Assembly: GCA_008508345.1 (NCBI GenBank)
Contig: QNGE01000765.1
Span: forward strand, 17,894-81,893
DNA length: 64,000 bases
Direction of reading: 5' to 3'
Origin: Paragonimus westermani
Lineage: Eukaryota > Platyhelminthes > Trematoda > Plagiorchiida > Troglotrematidae
The position numbers were made by a program, and so were the translations under genes. Below, in pieces: positions 34,451 to 44,483 of the stretch; position 1 is the first letter of the stretch, and each line of letters begins with the position of its first letter. Under the pieces are notes generated by a model that was given only the letters and a program-made list of their open reading frames with translations, was not told the DNA's origin and made no database searches.

Positions 34451-35099
34451 GGTGAAACAGGTGTGATTGTTGGATCACAGTGTAAAGGCATTGAGTACAA
34501 CTGGTAACGGCAGTTCATGCTGAAATTCAAATCTTGTGAAAACATGTTCTTTTCAACCCAACCAACATTATAAAGTCAGTAACGTGTTTTTATTGAGTAA
34601 GGTAATGCAGTATTCTCTGATCAATGTGTATTCACCTTCCAGTAGGCGGATAATATATTAACCAAACATTTCCGAAGTAGGTGAATTCAGTTACATGCAG
34701 TTCACAAATGAAATCAAGGTCATTGTATTCGATCCTTAACGCATTTGGCTAAATACGTTGAAACGGACAATGTTACAGGATTACACGGTAGCATGTTATT
34801 ATTAAAATGCTCATGATATTTTGAATTGTCTTTGCCATACTGGTCTACTGCATGCCTACGAAAAAATAAATTTCAAACGTTACAAACAGAAAATGGTTAT
34901 TGACTGCTTCACGGAGGTGAAAATGTCAGTTCAATTACGGTTGAGCTCAGTCTAATTGGTTCAATGAAGACAGTATCTTTAACTTAAATGAGAAGTCTTA
35001 ATCATAAGGTTATCGAGTGGATAGATTGGAACGATTCTGTTCATTCTCATTTCAAAGTGATCGGACAAACTGAACTTGATAATTCGGTCATGTCTACTA
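34451..35099. other. no recognisable gene
   Basis: I expected a 5' LTR of the CsRn1-like element here but found no second copy of the 30988-31397 sequence. The DNA is AT-rich with no long frames. Confidence 0.5.
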
Positions 35100-35275
35100 T
35101 GACATTAATGGCGTTGTGGTTAACACGCTAGTCTCACGTGCACGAGTTTCAGAGTACAAACTCCAATCTGGACAATGATATGCACCACCGATATGCTTTA
35201 ATAATGAGCTAATCGAAAGTCTTATCTGAATGCGAAGGCTGTTATCAAGTGTGGGTGGTGTCCAATTGGAAATAA
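35100..35275 (+). mobile_element. SINE copy, diverged, full length
   Basis: TTAATGGCGTTGTGGTTAAC near 35105 matches the SINE A-box region, and GAGTACAAACTCC at about 35150 is a decayed B box. ATATGCACCACCGATATGC stands where other copies have the hammerhead stem I and core. TTATCTGAATGCGAAGGC near 35221 belongs to the shared tail. All functional motifs carry substitutions. Confidence 0.65.
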
Positions 35276-35464
35276 CCTTAATCCCTGAACTTCTGTTACT
35301 AATATGGAAAAATGTGAGCATCCTGAGGCTGAGTATTTATGAACATACAAAATTGCAGCGTCGAAAACATTCACATAAAATCGAATTTCGTCGTAAAGAA
35401 TTGATCCTGTCTCGAGTTTCGCTCTCATTAGAGCTCACCAGTAGTGCATATCCTTGCCACGGCC

Positions 35465-35477
35465 GGGATTTGAACTC
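35465..35477 (-). promoter_or_regulatory. Pol III B box
   Basis: GAGTTCAAATCCC on the minus strand is a good B-box match within the SINE head. Confidence 0.75.
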
Positions 35478-35509
35478 CGGACATTCCAATCATGAGGCAA
35501 CCGTGTTAA

Positions 35510-35520
35510 CCACTGCGCCA
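35510..35520 (-). promoter_or_regulatory. Pol III A box
   Basis: TGGCGCAGTGG on the minus strand is a good A-box match, about 33 bp ahead of the B box. Confidence 0.75.
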
Positions 35521-35552
35521 TTGACCTCACATTAGGCACGACCGAATCATCA

Positions 35553-35683
35553 NNNNNNNNNNNNNNNNNNNNNNNNNNNNNNNNNNNNNNNNNNNNNNNN
35601 NNNNNNNNNNNNNNNNNNNNNNNNNNNNNNNNNNNNNNNNNNNNNNNNNNNNNNNNNNNNNNNNNNNNNNNNNNNNNNNNNNN
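35553..35683. other. assembly gap (131 undetermined bases)
   Basis: A run of N separates two SINE copies in inverted orientation. The head of the right copy, including its A box, must lie in the gap if that copy is full length. The palindromic flanks probably caused the failure to close it. Confidence 0.95.
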
Positions 35684-35835
35684 AGTTCAAATCCCGGCCG
35701 TGGCAAGGATATGCACTACTGACGAGCTCTAATGAGAGCGAAACTCGAGTCTAGTGCTTCTTTTCGAAAGAGGCTGGCTGGAAAGTCTATCTGAATGCGA
35801 ACGCTGCGATCGAATGTGAGTGATGGTCAACTTGA
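35684..35835 (+). mobile_element. SINE copy with complete hammerhead ribozyme
   Basis: The copy enters from the N gap at the B box (AGTTCAAATCCCGGCCGTGG), continues through the hammerhead at 35713-35757 and the tail (GAGGCTGGCTGGAAAG, ATCTGAATGCGAACGC), and ends near TCAACTTGAAAATAAA. The tail is shared by the copies at 12.4, 12.8 and 35.2 kb and in part by 56.6 kb. This is the best-preserved copy downstream of the B box. Confidence 0.85.
35713..35757 (+). ncRNA. type I hammerhead self-cleaving ribozyme
   Basis: All parts are present in order. Stem I 5' strand GCACTA (35713-35718) pairs fully with TAGTGC (35752-35757). The core is CUGACGA (35719-35725). Stem II is GCTCT (35726-35730) with AGAGC (35735-35739) around an AATG loop. 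GAA is at 35740-35742. Stem III is ACTCGAGT (35743-35750), which can form two base pairs with a UCGA loop, or a four-pair duplex between two molecules. C17 is at 35751, so cleavage is predicted between 35751 and 35752 after GUC. The very short stem III is typical of the minimal type I hammerheads known from animal retroelements and schistosome satellites. Activity is an inference. Confidence 0.88.
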
Positions 35836-36017
35836 AAATAAACGAAATCTCCGACTATTCATCAGTGATTGATCTTGTGTCAAAAGCTCTTAACATTTCG
35901 ATTCGGTTTTCTGCCCCTAAAGTTGGATGCGCCAATGAGGCTACTGCAGTTCGCCTACTCGTTGGCTGTTTTTATGCATTTCATGTCGGTGGCGGCCGTA
36001 CTGCCTACAGCGTTAGT

Positions 36018-36345
36018 CTACCCGATGCGAGCTAACTGACACAGACAGCAATGGTCAAACACAGCAACATTCTTGGCATCTTCGTCGCAAACAACCCCTG
36101 TTTCCGAACCAAAAAGCAAATCCGAACGCACAAAAGTATTCAATACCTGTATTTTCAGCGACAGCCGAACGCCTTTTCGACGTTGCAGGTGACATAGGTT
36201 GATAAAGATAACCCGTACCTTTGCCATCCTCGATGATGATATCTCATCAGCAATGTTGTAAGCTGAGCAGATAATGCTACGCAAGCACGTGAAAGTGTCC
36301 ACAGTGTTGAACGAATCGTAAACGGCCTCGGACCCATTGCTTACC
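36018..36345 (-). mobile_element. RTE-like LINE fragment, C-terminal part
   Basis: The minus-strand frame 36302-36018 reads ADEISSSRMAKVRVIFINL, HLQRRKGVRLSLKIQVLNTF, VRSDLLFGSETGV and AVFDHCCLCQLARIG. It aligns with the same region of the fragments at 27.7 kb and 48.2 kb (for example VFDHRCLRQLVHI at 48.3 kb). RT motifs are missing and the piece is flanked by unrelated DNA. Confidence 0.85.
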
Positions 36346-38599
36346 TCGATTCAGTAGAAACAGAACACCGGGAAGAGTGGAAACGGTTGTATCATCATTC
36401 GGGCTACAAATACCTTCGTAATTCACAATACACAAAGCATTTGCTCAGGGAACATGAGATAGATGGACGTCAATCAGTCCACGTTTTCTTGGTGAGTGAG
36501 TGGAGGGGAGCCTACCTGTAGTACAGCTATCACATCTATGACAGCAAGCTGAGCAGGGTATTTCTGATTGGTTACAGTCGTGTAATTCCAGCCGGTGGAT
36601 ACGTGCCTACAAGGCGCTGACACCCACCAACCGGTGGCTCACAACCCGTAATCACCACTTTTACTCAACCGGTTTATCTGACTATCATTGAGTGCGTAAG
36701 CATCTCCGGAGCACTACTCACTGATAAGAGGCACGAAATGGTCGGCGTGGCAAGATGACCTGTTGACCGAATGTTCTGAACAGTCACTTCTAATGATTTG
36801 CAAGAATGTACTAATGGTGTGGTAGAACGTTGTATCTTTACCGTTCACTGTTACCAGTAGACAATCTGGGGAGTGAAGTCATTTGGTGTCTTAGCATGGA
36901 AAGTTCACATGTGTGCTTGTTACAACACACATGGTTGAAGCGCCGAAGTGATGTATTTCGAGACAAATACGCAGTCGAAGTCCGCTCTTCCTGGAATTCG
37001 CATACGAAGAAACCGAATGTTCGATTACTGAAGTTGCTCTTAAGGTTTAGTCAGACTGACACAGTCAGCTGATCACACGCACGTAAAATGACTTATTCCA
37101 CACAAGGTCGTGGTTAGTAACGCTTGTCTAATCACTGCAACTCTGTATTTTATTGAACTGTCTAAATTTATTCCAGCCAACTGGAGGAACGCGATCAATC
37201 CTAGCAAAACCCTGGTATTTCGTCTGCAGAAAAAGGTAAGAGTCAGCTAAAATCTGCACTAAATTTTCATGCGAAAACATCACGTTCCTGTACAGCACGT
37301 TCCGAAAGCTTGGTAGTTTCAAAGCACACCCAAGATTCAGCCGACCTAGGTCAGTCACGGAAAAAGAAGGATATCCTCTGAAGCTGGCTTAGATAAATAT
37401 CTTTGCTTCCACCGATACTCTTGATGAGCACACTGACACTTGGACATCATCGAGCATATTACAACAATTCACATAGCACAGGAAATTCGACCGGTGTTTG
37501 ATTTCTTTCAACATTTGCGGCTGTCTCACCGCTCGAAAGATATCATCCATGGATAACCAGTTCTCGAGTCAACGTGTATTACATACTATATCCAACTTCA
37601 ATTCTATGTAATCAATATATCAACGGTTAGTCCAGACAGCTTTGGATCATCTATCATCGTCACTAGATAAGCTTGGAAGTGCACTGAAACGTAGATGTTT
37701 GCCTTGTCACATGTGAGATACCCATGAGCAGCAAAGTGTGACCGCCTCTGAGATAGGCCTTATTAGGCGTGCGTTGCACTGACTGAGCCAGTATGATTAG
37801 GTAATTTCAGGGAGTAATCGTTTACACTGTTTTCCGTGTTTCCAATTTAGTGTGTGAATTTCAAGAGGTTTAGCCTGTCTCATGATCTAAATCTTTGGAG
37901 AGACAGCTAATGGAGCAGTTTGTTTTACGGAGTACCTATTAGGTTGTTCATTCAGAAAACCAAGTCAAAATACAACGTCGTCTCTTGGTGTGAAAATCCA
38001 CTTAAAAAAGAACTCAGTGTTCTGATGAGAGATTTGGTACAAGCTGAACACAAGTGATGTTTGATTTGAGCGAGCGGGAGCCGAAAGAACATTTCAGGTG
38101 GTCCACTTAGGTTGTCGACCAGTTAATGACGAAAGTAAATCGGCTGACGTGTGATATATCCACGAATTTCATTACGACAAGAAAACCAAGTCCGCCTTGT
38201 ATGGGGCTAAAAGTCTATAAAATATTATGCTCATTTTAAAACTGATTCTTCAGGAATGGTTCCATTGAGTTTGTGACACACGTTGTAGCCCGATATTCAC
38301 TTCTTGTTCCCATGATGAAGGCTGTAGTAGACCGAGGTAAGCTGTGCACATCTAAACCAAAGGTTTTTAAACTGTTACACGTCAGTACTATCACTCTCTG
38401 GGCGTAAACGATGTTCATAGGATTGATGACAGAGCGGTTAGGAACTTGTTTTTGAAACGGTCAAGATTAACGTTCCGGACCTCATGCGGGCTATCTTTAG
38501 TTGATAATCCCAAATAAGAACGACAGCAATTGAACGTCTTTTATTCATCAGCAAGAATAATGTAACGCAATGCCACTACGTAGAATTTCTAGTCATTCG
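36346..38599. other. no recognisable gene; region downstream of the phosphatase gene
   Basis: Short anonymous frames only. At 37650-37720 a GCACTGAAACGTAGATG stretch resembles a Penelope-type repeat end but lacks a clear ribozyme core. Confidence 0.4.
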
Positions 38600-38685
38600 G
38601 TTGTTTCGCAAGCTTGACATTTAGGTTGCAAACGTTTCATCGCCAAACGAGGTGCCGTCGTCGGTATGTGAGTGTTCACTCAAAA
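38600..38685 (-). repeat. Penelope-type terminal repeat with hammerhead-like motif
   Basis: The minus strand reads CCGACGACGGCACC, then GGCGATGAAACG, then TTTGCAACCTAAATGTC. GAAAC is followed by a possible stem III (ACGTTT with AAATGT, one G-U pair) and a UGUC where cleavage would occur. The first box is CCGACGA, one base from CUGACGA. A matching stem I is not evident, and stem II is imperfect. No PLE coding sequence adjoins. Confidence 0.45.
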
Positions 38686-39159
38686 CATCGTAGTAAAACG
38701 CTTACACACTGATGGTATTACAAGGTTGAGTGATGAAATGTTCACAAACTAACCACCCAACTTAGCGAGATACCAAATATTAGAGCCATCAACTTGAGCC
38801 GCAAACATCAACACTACTTCCAACAGCTAGAAAAGAAAATTTCGTATTGTTGTGCTATCTCGAGGCAGCCGTTGCTTTTATCTTGGCTCTGCATCCACCC
38901 AAAATCCACAGTTGAAATTACACGGTCTTGTCGAGTACAGTTACACTTTACACTCTTCAGGAAATCGAACCATTTTGTTGTCTAACAAGTTGGTCTACAT
39001 CTTTTCAGTTACTTTTGGTGAGCTGTCCTTCGTACATGGTCCACAAGTTAGGTCAAGGAGCGTTATTATTAGGACGCTTATACACCGCACAGCAAAAACT
39101 TTCACGGTGTGTCTACTTTCCTGTCCACGTAGGTTTCCCAAACTCACTGTGACTCAGGA

Positions 39160-39209
39160 TTAGATTCGAACCAGTAGCAGAAGCAGTATACCCAGACGCA
39201 CTACGCGGT
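39160..39209 (-). mobile_element. second tRNA-like SINE head (A and B boxes)
   Basis: On the minus strand ACCGCGTAGTGCGTCTGGG (39209-39191) resembles an A box and GGTTCGAATCTAA (39172-39160) is a strong B box, with tRNA-like spacing. The sequence around them does not match the hammerhead SINE, and I cannot fold it into a full cloverleaf, so a second SINE family or a tRNA pseudogene is likely. Confidence 0.45.
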
Positions 39210-39919
39210 TTACTGTCAGTTATTGGAATCCATGTGATAGTGGATGGGTTGTGCAGCCAAGTGTCACTGTGAGATTTCTAAGCTTTTGGTGTAGCCTACT
39301 GACTAAGCTGTTAGTGAACATGTCAGGTGTGGACAGTCTGTTTCTGTTGATAATTTGAACGTATCCAAAATCCGTGTTTTCGTGACTGTTTCTCTTTTAG
39401 ATTGTCAAATATACCATATTCCTTTCCAAATCAAAGGTACCAGTAAAAATTGGTGCGTTATTCTGACGTCGTTTGTGTGGAATTACTTCGCCAGCTCTGA
39501 CAGTCGACCTTAGGATATTCAGTTTTTATGGTGGCTGCAACAGGACCACGTAGGTGGAACGCACGTGATTGGGATAATAGTTCAGTGGTCACAGAGCATG
39601 TGCGTGTTATTACTTTTGAGTAACACTACAGTCTCTGTTCTAAATCAGCAAAAATTATCAGGAAACCAACGCTCATAATTATTTACGACAGACTCGAAAA
39701 TACATCTGTTCGTTTCATATCGAACCTAATTAAGCAGGTAGAACACAATAAGAGTATATTTTGTAATGTAACAGGACTTGGCATCAACGGTTATTTAGAG
39801 GAGGGAAATAAACACAGCATTTCTTCCTAGAAACCTGTGCAAGTGAAAGCTTGTCCGCTTTTCATTTTATGTAGAACTCTGTCACGCTTGCGTTCAATGT
39901 AGTTGATTTGCTATTTTTC

Positions 39920-40140
39920 TCAAGAAGCGATATATTCTGACTGCCCATCGTTGCCGTGCTCTTCACGTTCAACCTCCATTTCGACTAGTCGGAAAGCTTC
40001 AAGAAATTCATTGAAATCAATTTGTCCGTCTTTGTTAATGTCAATTGACTTTGCCAGGTCTGTGATACTCTCATCGTCCAGATTGGAGCGGTTCGGAAGA
40101 CACATGCATGCGTTTTTGAATTCTTTCAAGGAAATTTGAC
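39920..40140 (-). CDS. PPEF: PPEF-type protein phosphatase, last coding exon (EF-hands)
   Basis: The exon follows a good acceptor (TTTCTTGTCTCGATCAG) at 40141. Its first two bases complete a split codon, so the coding text QISLKEFKNACMCL is the second half of an EF-hand whose first half lies in an upstream exon. A complete EF-hand follows: in DINKDGQIDFNEF the calcium-binding loop positions 1, 3, 5, 9 and 12 are D, N, D, D and E. After EAFRLVEMEVEREE comes a polar tail ending SEYIAS and the stop at 39920. The order and text (ISxxEF, LAxxxDxNKDGxIDFNEFLxAF) match the C-terminus of PPEF/rdgC phosphatases. These enzymes dephosphorylate Ser/Thr and are known from sensory neurons. An ATAAAA at about 39868 is a possible variant poly(A) signal. 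Confidence 0.88.
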
Positions 40141-43100
40141 CTGATCGAGACAAGAAATGATATTCACACAGTCAGACAGACACCTTGATATTCGATACCG
40201 GACACAGCCGTTGAGAATGAATAGTAACAGATAAAATTAAGTGTTTCTGAGTGTCTCGCTCTTGTGAATCAGCAATCATTTTCATGTTTGACGAGGTAAA
40301 AGTATCAAATTAGTGGATCAAGAAAATATTGTTAGTTAAAAATAACTGAGACACCATGAGTCAACATATCAAGAAGCCGTCATGTACAGAACACTTTATT
40401 TGTTATGGTACGCATAAATAAGGGTTTCAGTGATGAGACTGACTATGTGTCAGGGATATCGGTCGCAATGTGAGTTGCTAGACCGAGCAGTCAACTTTGC
40501 CCTCTGTGAGGTACATATGAGGCCACTAACAGTGCACTGGACTGCAGAAAGGGTAACAGAAACCATGAACAAAGTGGTCTATTACTCTGCCACTTCAAGT
40601 TAGTTTATGTGGTATCAAGTCACCTGTCTTCACTTACCTTTGTTTATAACGTCAACCTCACAAACAACACATTTTGTGGACAGGTGATCAAGGATATCTT
40701 AAATTAATATCGAAAAGCTTTTGGGTATGATCCACGAAAACGGTGGTTGGTAACCAACTTGTGGAAAGCCGTTGATCTGCACCAGAAGGACTTTGTATAG
40801 AAGAATAAACCAAAGTGGGATAACTCAAACTGGCAATACTTGAATCCAATCTACCCGGCATTGCAGGGTAAGTTAAGTGAACAATTTACGTAACACACAG
40901 ACCATACCACGAACAATCCATTCCACTTAAATCATACTTAGTTGAAACGTAAATCACACAAGAATGATACCATTGACGGAGTAATACTGTATGATAATCT
41001 GCAAGTGATGTGTGGAAAAACACTTCTTAATCACGTGACTCTTGTAAGTATTTGACGAAGTATGGTTTGCTTGAATCAATACAAATGTCTCCGTAGTCAC
41101 CGGTACTTTTGTCATGATTTGCACAGGTACATTTCACAGAAAGTTTGGAAGCGAATCGTTTGAACGACGTTTTCCACATTCCGGAAAGAATTGGGTGGTT
41201 TCAGTTGGATCACATTGAGTTGTAAACCGCGCAGTCGCTAACCTGTGCAAATATGGCTTATCGTGAATGACATTCAGATGAGTAAAATATCCAGTTTTGC
41301 CGGTATAACAGGGTTGCTGGTCCAGGTGAGGAAATTCAATGCCTAATATTCAGAGGCTCCACCGGAAATACTGTTCAAACAATCACACCCAGTAAAGTGT
41401 TTGACAGTGCTGAACAAATGAATTATAACAGTCGAACGTAACAATAGTAACATGTTTGGCCACTTCAACTTTGAGAACTTGGAAACATAAAAATTCGTAT
41501 TCGCCATTTTATTATAGCTGTCAATAGCACTAACATATTAATTAAACACAAACTCAATATGGTCAGGGCTTTCGAACGCGTTTAAGGTTTTCAGCCAGGG
41601 GCTTCAAGAAATAACCTAGAGAATAGAGTTTTACCTCGACAACACAAGAGAGAGAACGTAAATTTTGATCGTCACAAAGATACGGACGAACAGTAAGCTT
41701 TAAAAAAATGAAAATCTTGAGTGTTGAGGGATGGCTCAATGTGAAAGTGGAAACCAGCTTGCAGTAAAAGTCAGTCTATATCACTCAGCTTCCTACGACT
41801 TATCAGCAATCAATTTTATTAACACCGAGGTCATCACCAATAATATCGATAATGTCTCAATTCTGCAGTGCAAGCATGGTAGAATGGCGCTTCAAAAGAG
41901 TTCAAACCAGTGAAGTTTGCTGTAGCATTATCAGCCAGTTTTTCATCCACAATCTTTAAATTCCACCTGAATTCTGTTATCTCTTATGCGTACCGTTTGT
42001 TTTCTAATGGTCAAGACAGAGATCAGCGCTTATCTCGTACCGCCAGGTTAGGGTATAGTTGAAATAAGATGGTCAAACCTGGTATAGATATGAAATTTAT
42101 CATGTAATTCCACAAACATTCTGTCAACCCGAATATTAACCACTGAAGAATCAGTGGCAGTGGACGAAGTCTATCCCATAGGCAACACATGCACATCACA
42201 TTCCACAGAAAAGTATATATCGTAAATGTGTACAAACAATTACTAAGCTCATACCTAGTACCGGTTTCCTAAGGGGTGAATAAAATACCCGTCCGAACGT
42301 GGCAGCTGCCGTCTGATGTGAGTTCTAATGAGATCACGTCAATCAACAAAAACTGAGGGAACCCTTGGGAAATGATTTCTCTAACCTGAATTGTCAACAT
42401 CCATGGCTCTGAAAATTCCTTCCAACGTATCTCGATTTTTATACAATTCTTCGGTCACAGACAAAGGAGCCTGGAAACGTAGTAAACAGGGAACAAAAAA
42501 GCGTTCGGATCATTTGTTTATCTGTGTTAAGCCTCGACAACTGTACATTTTTTGCATAAGGCTAATTCTAATTAGTCCTGAATTGATTACACAAAGAACC
42601 CGAATTGTTTTGAGCGAGTTACAGACTAGTTCAACGGCGAGATGTTGACATGGTTCGGAATGTTGTGCAGTGAGAGCATTATTTATCAAAGCTGTGGCGG
42701 ATTCCTTTCTTGGCTAGGAGCAACAGCAAGTTTAATCACGATGAAGTGAATGTATGTTTTTGCATCAAAGACACGTTAAGGAAAGTCGACGCCGTTTGCC
42801 TTGTGATCGGTTTAAACAAAACCTGGCTACTTTATTTCATAATTGTCATGTTAGCATTTGGTTTTGTCGTCCCTGGAGCGTTGTTTTGTTAAAACGGCTT
42901 TTCCTGACAATAATGTGTTTTTGAAACAGACTTGAGGAAACTGACAGTTGTGTATGCAACAAACAGAAATACCGAATAAATCGATATATTTAATAATAAG
43001 AACAAACAAGAACTTTTTGCTTATTATCCATCACCTTAGAGATGCGTGATTCAATTTGTGAGCACCCAACGTTGATTATATTTGTCATGGCTATCGGGTT

Positions 43101-43949
43101 TCAGTTTTTATGCCTTGATCTTAATACCAGTTGTATGGAACAAACTTACGGTGCATTCTACAATACGTACTGCTATAGCGAAATGGTTTCCATCGAAATT
43201 AGGGATATATGAAAGACATGAGCAGATCACATCATAACCCACTGTGATCGCCGGCTTACTGTTTTCCGAAGATCTACATCATTTTGCCGTTTTCATCTCA
43301 AAAAACCCCCAGAAAAAATTGTGTTATTCAGTCACGAAGTTCGAGAAGTAAGAATCGGGCAGAAAAAACCACTCGTGAAAATCTATTAGGTGACATTCGT
43401 TAGTCTAGCGCATTGGGATTGAAGGATGTAGTACCGACACAAAGTATGGTGGTAACTCAATTTGTCGCGACGGAATCAAACTGCTCGAGTTTTCTTGCGA
43501 GGTAGTTGATTTGGTTGCCCCAAAGAACACATATTTTGTATTACTTGTGAACTGACGTCACACAAAGCCTTTGGATTGATCATTTTTCCAGCTACCCGAA
43601 GTTACAACTGAGACAAGCTGGGCACATGCGTCGGCGTTGTTAACGACCTATCATTGTACTGCTGTGAAAGTGAACTCGCTGAAAGCAAAATCTGAGTTTA
43701 TAAATTAGTAGTCCTTATAAATAAATAAGACACATGTCCTTTAGACTTTTCTATTGATATGAGTGTTTGTAAAACTGAATTTTTTCATGTCAGCTATTAG
43801 CAGAGTTTCGCCACTTTAGTTGAACATTTCTATTGTCTGCTTGTAAGATAATGCTACTGCTGACCAGCCTTGAAAGTGCTTAGTCAGCAGTCCCCTTTTG
43901 AAATCGTTTGCTGCCCTTCGTAAATAATGCTGTTAGTTTTGGTACATAT
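40141..43949 (-). other. PPEF intron sequence (left part)
   Basis: No repeat is recognised. An exon that should carry the helix before the penultimate EF-hand and the first half of its loop must lie between 40141 and 45908; I could not find it. It should start in phase 0 and end one base into a Gly codon. Confidence 0.5.
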
Positions 43950-44479
43950 TGTAGCGAGAAGACGTCCAATAAAGCACAATCTTTATTGGCCACATCGCCA
44001 GTCACATGCAACGCGCGCTCCCTCGTTTATGAGTCATAATTCCAATCCACAACAGCCCCCGGATTCCGTTCACACGTCGTGTGCACTTCTGACCGGTTTA
44101 CGTGTGTGATCGGCGCCTTCTACCCGGGGGTTTTCTGCGCGCCATTCCTCGTCTGTTTGTCCGATTTTCTTGCGTGATGGCTCGTCCGGCTGCTCGTGCT
44201 GTCCGCCATCCACCCAATGTTGGCCTTGACCGTATTCCAACATCGTGTTGAGATGTTCCTCCAAATGTTGGAATAACCACACCTCCGATCTGGCCGTCTG
44301 TCGTATTTCGCCTACTCTGCCTCGCCCGTTGGTCCGATCCAGTCGAGCGATGACTCATCCGGTCGCGCACGTTGTTCTTGATTCGATCGCGGCAGGCTTT
44401 TGAACGTAGCTCCCCCCCACGTTGAAGTAATCGGCCGAGCGTTCGAAAACTCGCACCTCCGCCCTGACAATCCACCACT
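43950..44479 (-). mobile_element. solo LTR, 530-bp family, copy 3, in a PPEF intron
   Basis: The segment matches copy 2 (32657-33186) over its entire 530 bp and in the same orientation. The flanks are ATAT at 43946-43949 and 44480-44483, a 4-bp target duplication. The terminal base at 44479 has changed, so the sense strand starts AGTGG where TGTGG is expected. In sense orientation, which is also that of the host gene, AATAAA lies at 43987-43982 within a 9-bp perfect hairpin. Confidence 0.9.
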
Positions 44480-44483
44480 ATAT

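Larger units (their letters stand above)
35405..35552 (-). mobile_element. SINE copy with intact promoter boxes, ending at the hammerhead
   Basis: On the minus strand, A box TGGCGCAGTGG (35520-35510) and B box GAGTTCAAATCCC (35477-35465) are well preserved. The hammerhead follows: GCACTA, then CTGGTGA (A6 changed to G), stem II GCTCT/AGAGC with an AATG loop, GAAA and ACTCGAG. Similarity to the family stops there, within about two bases of the predicted cleavage site. The upstream side runs into the N gap. The opposite copy at 35684 faces it head to head. Confidence 0.85.

Noticed and set aside
37650..37720. GAAACG-containing sequence as a hammerhead
   Set aside because: No CUGANGA box at the expected place and no closing stem.
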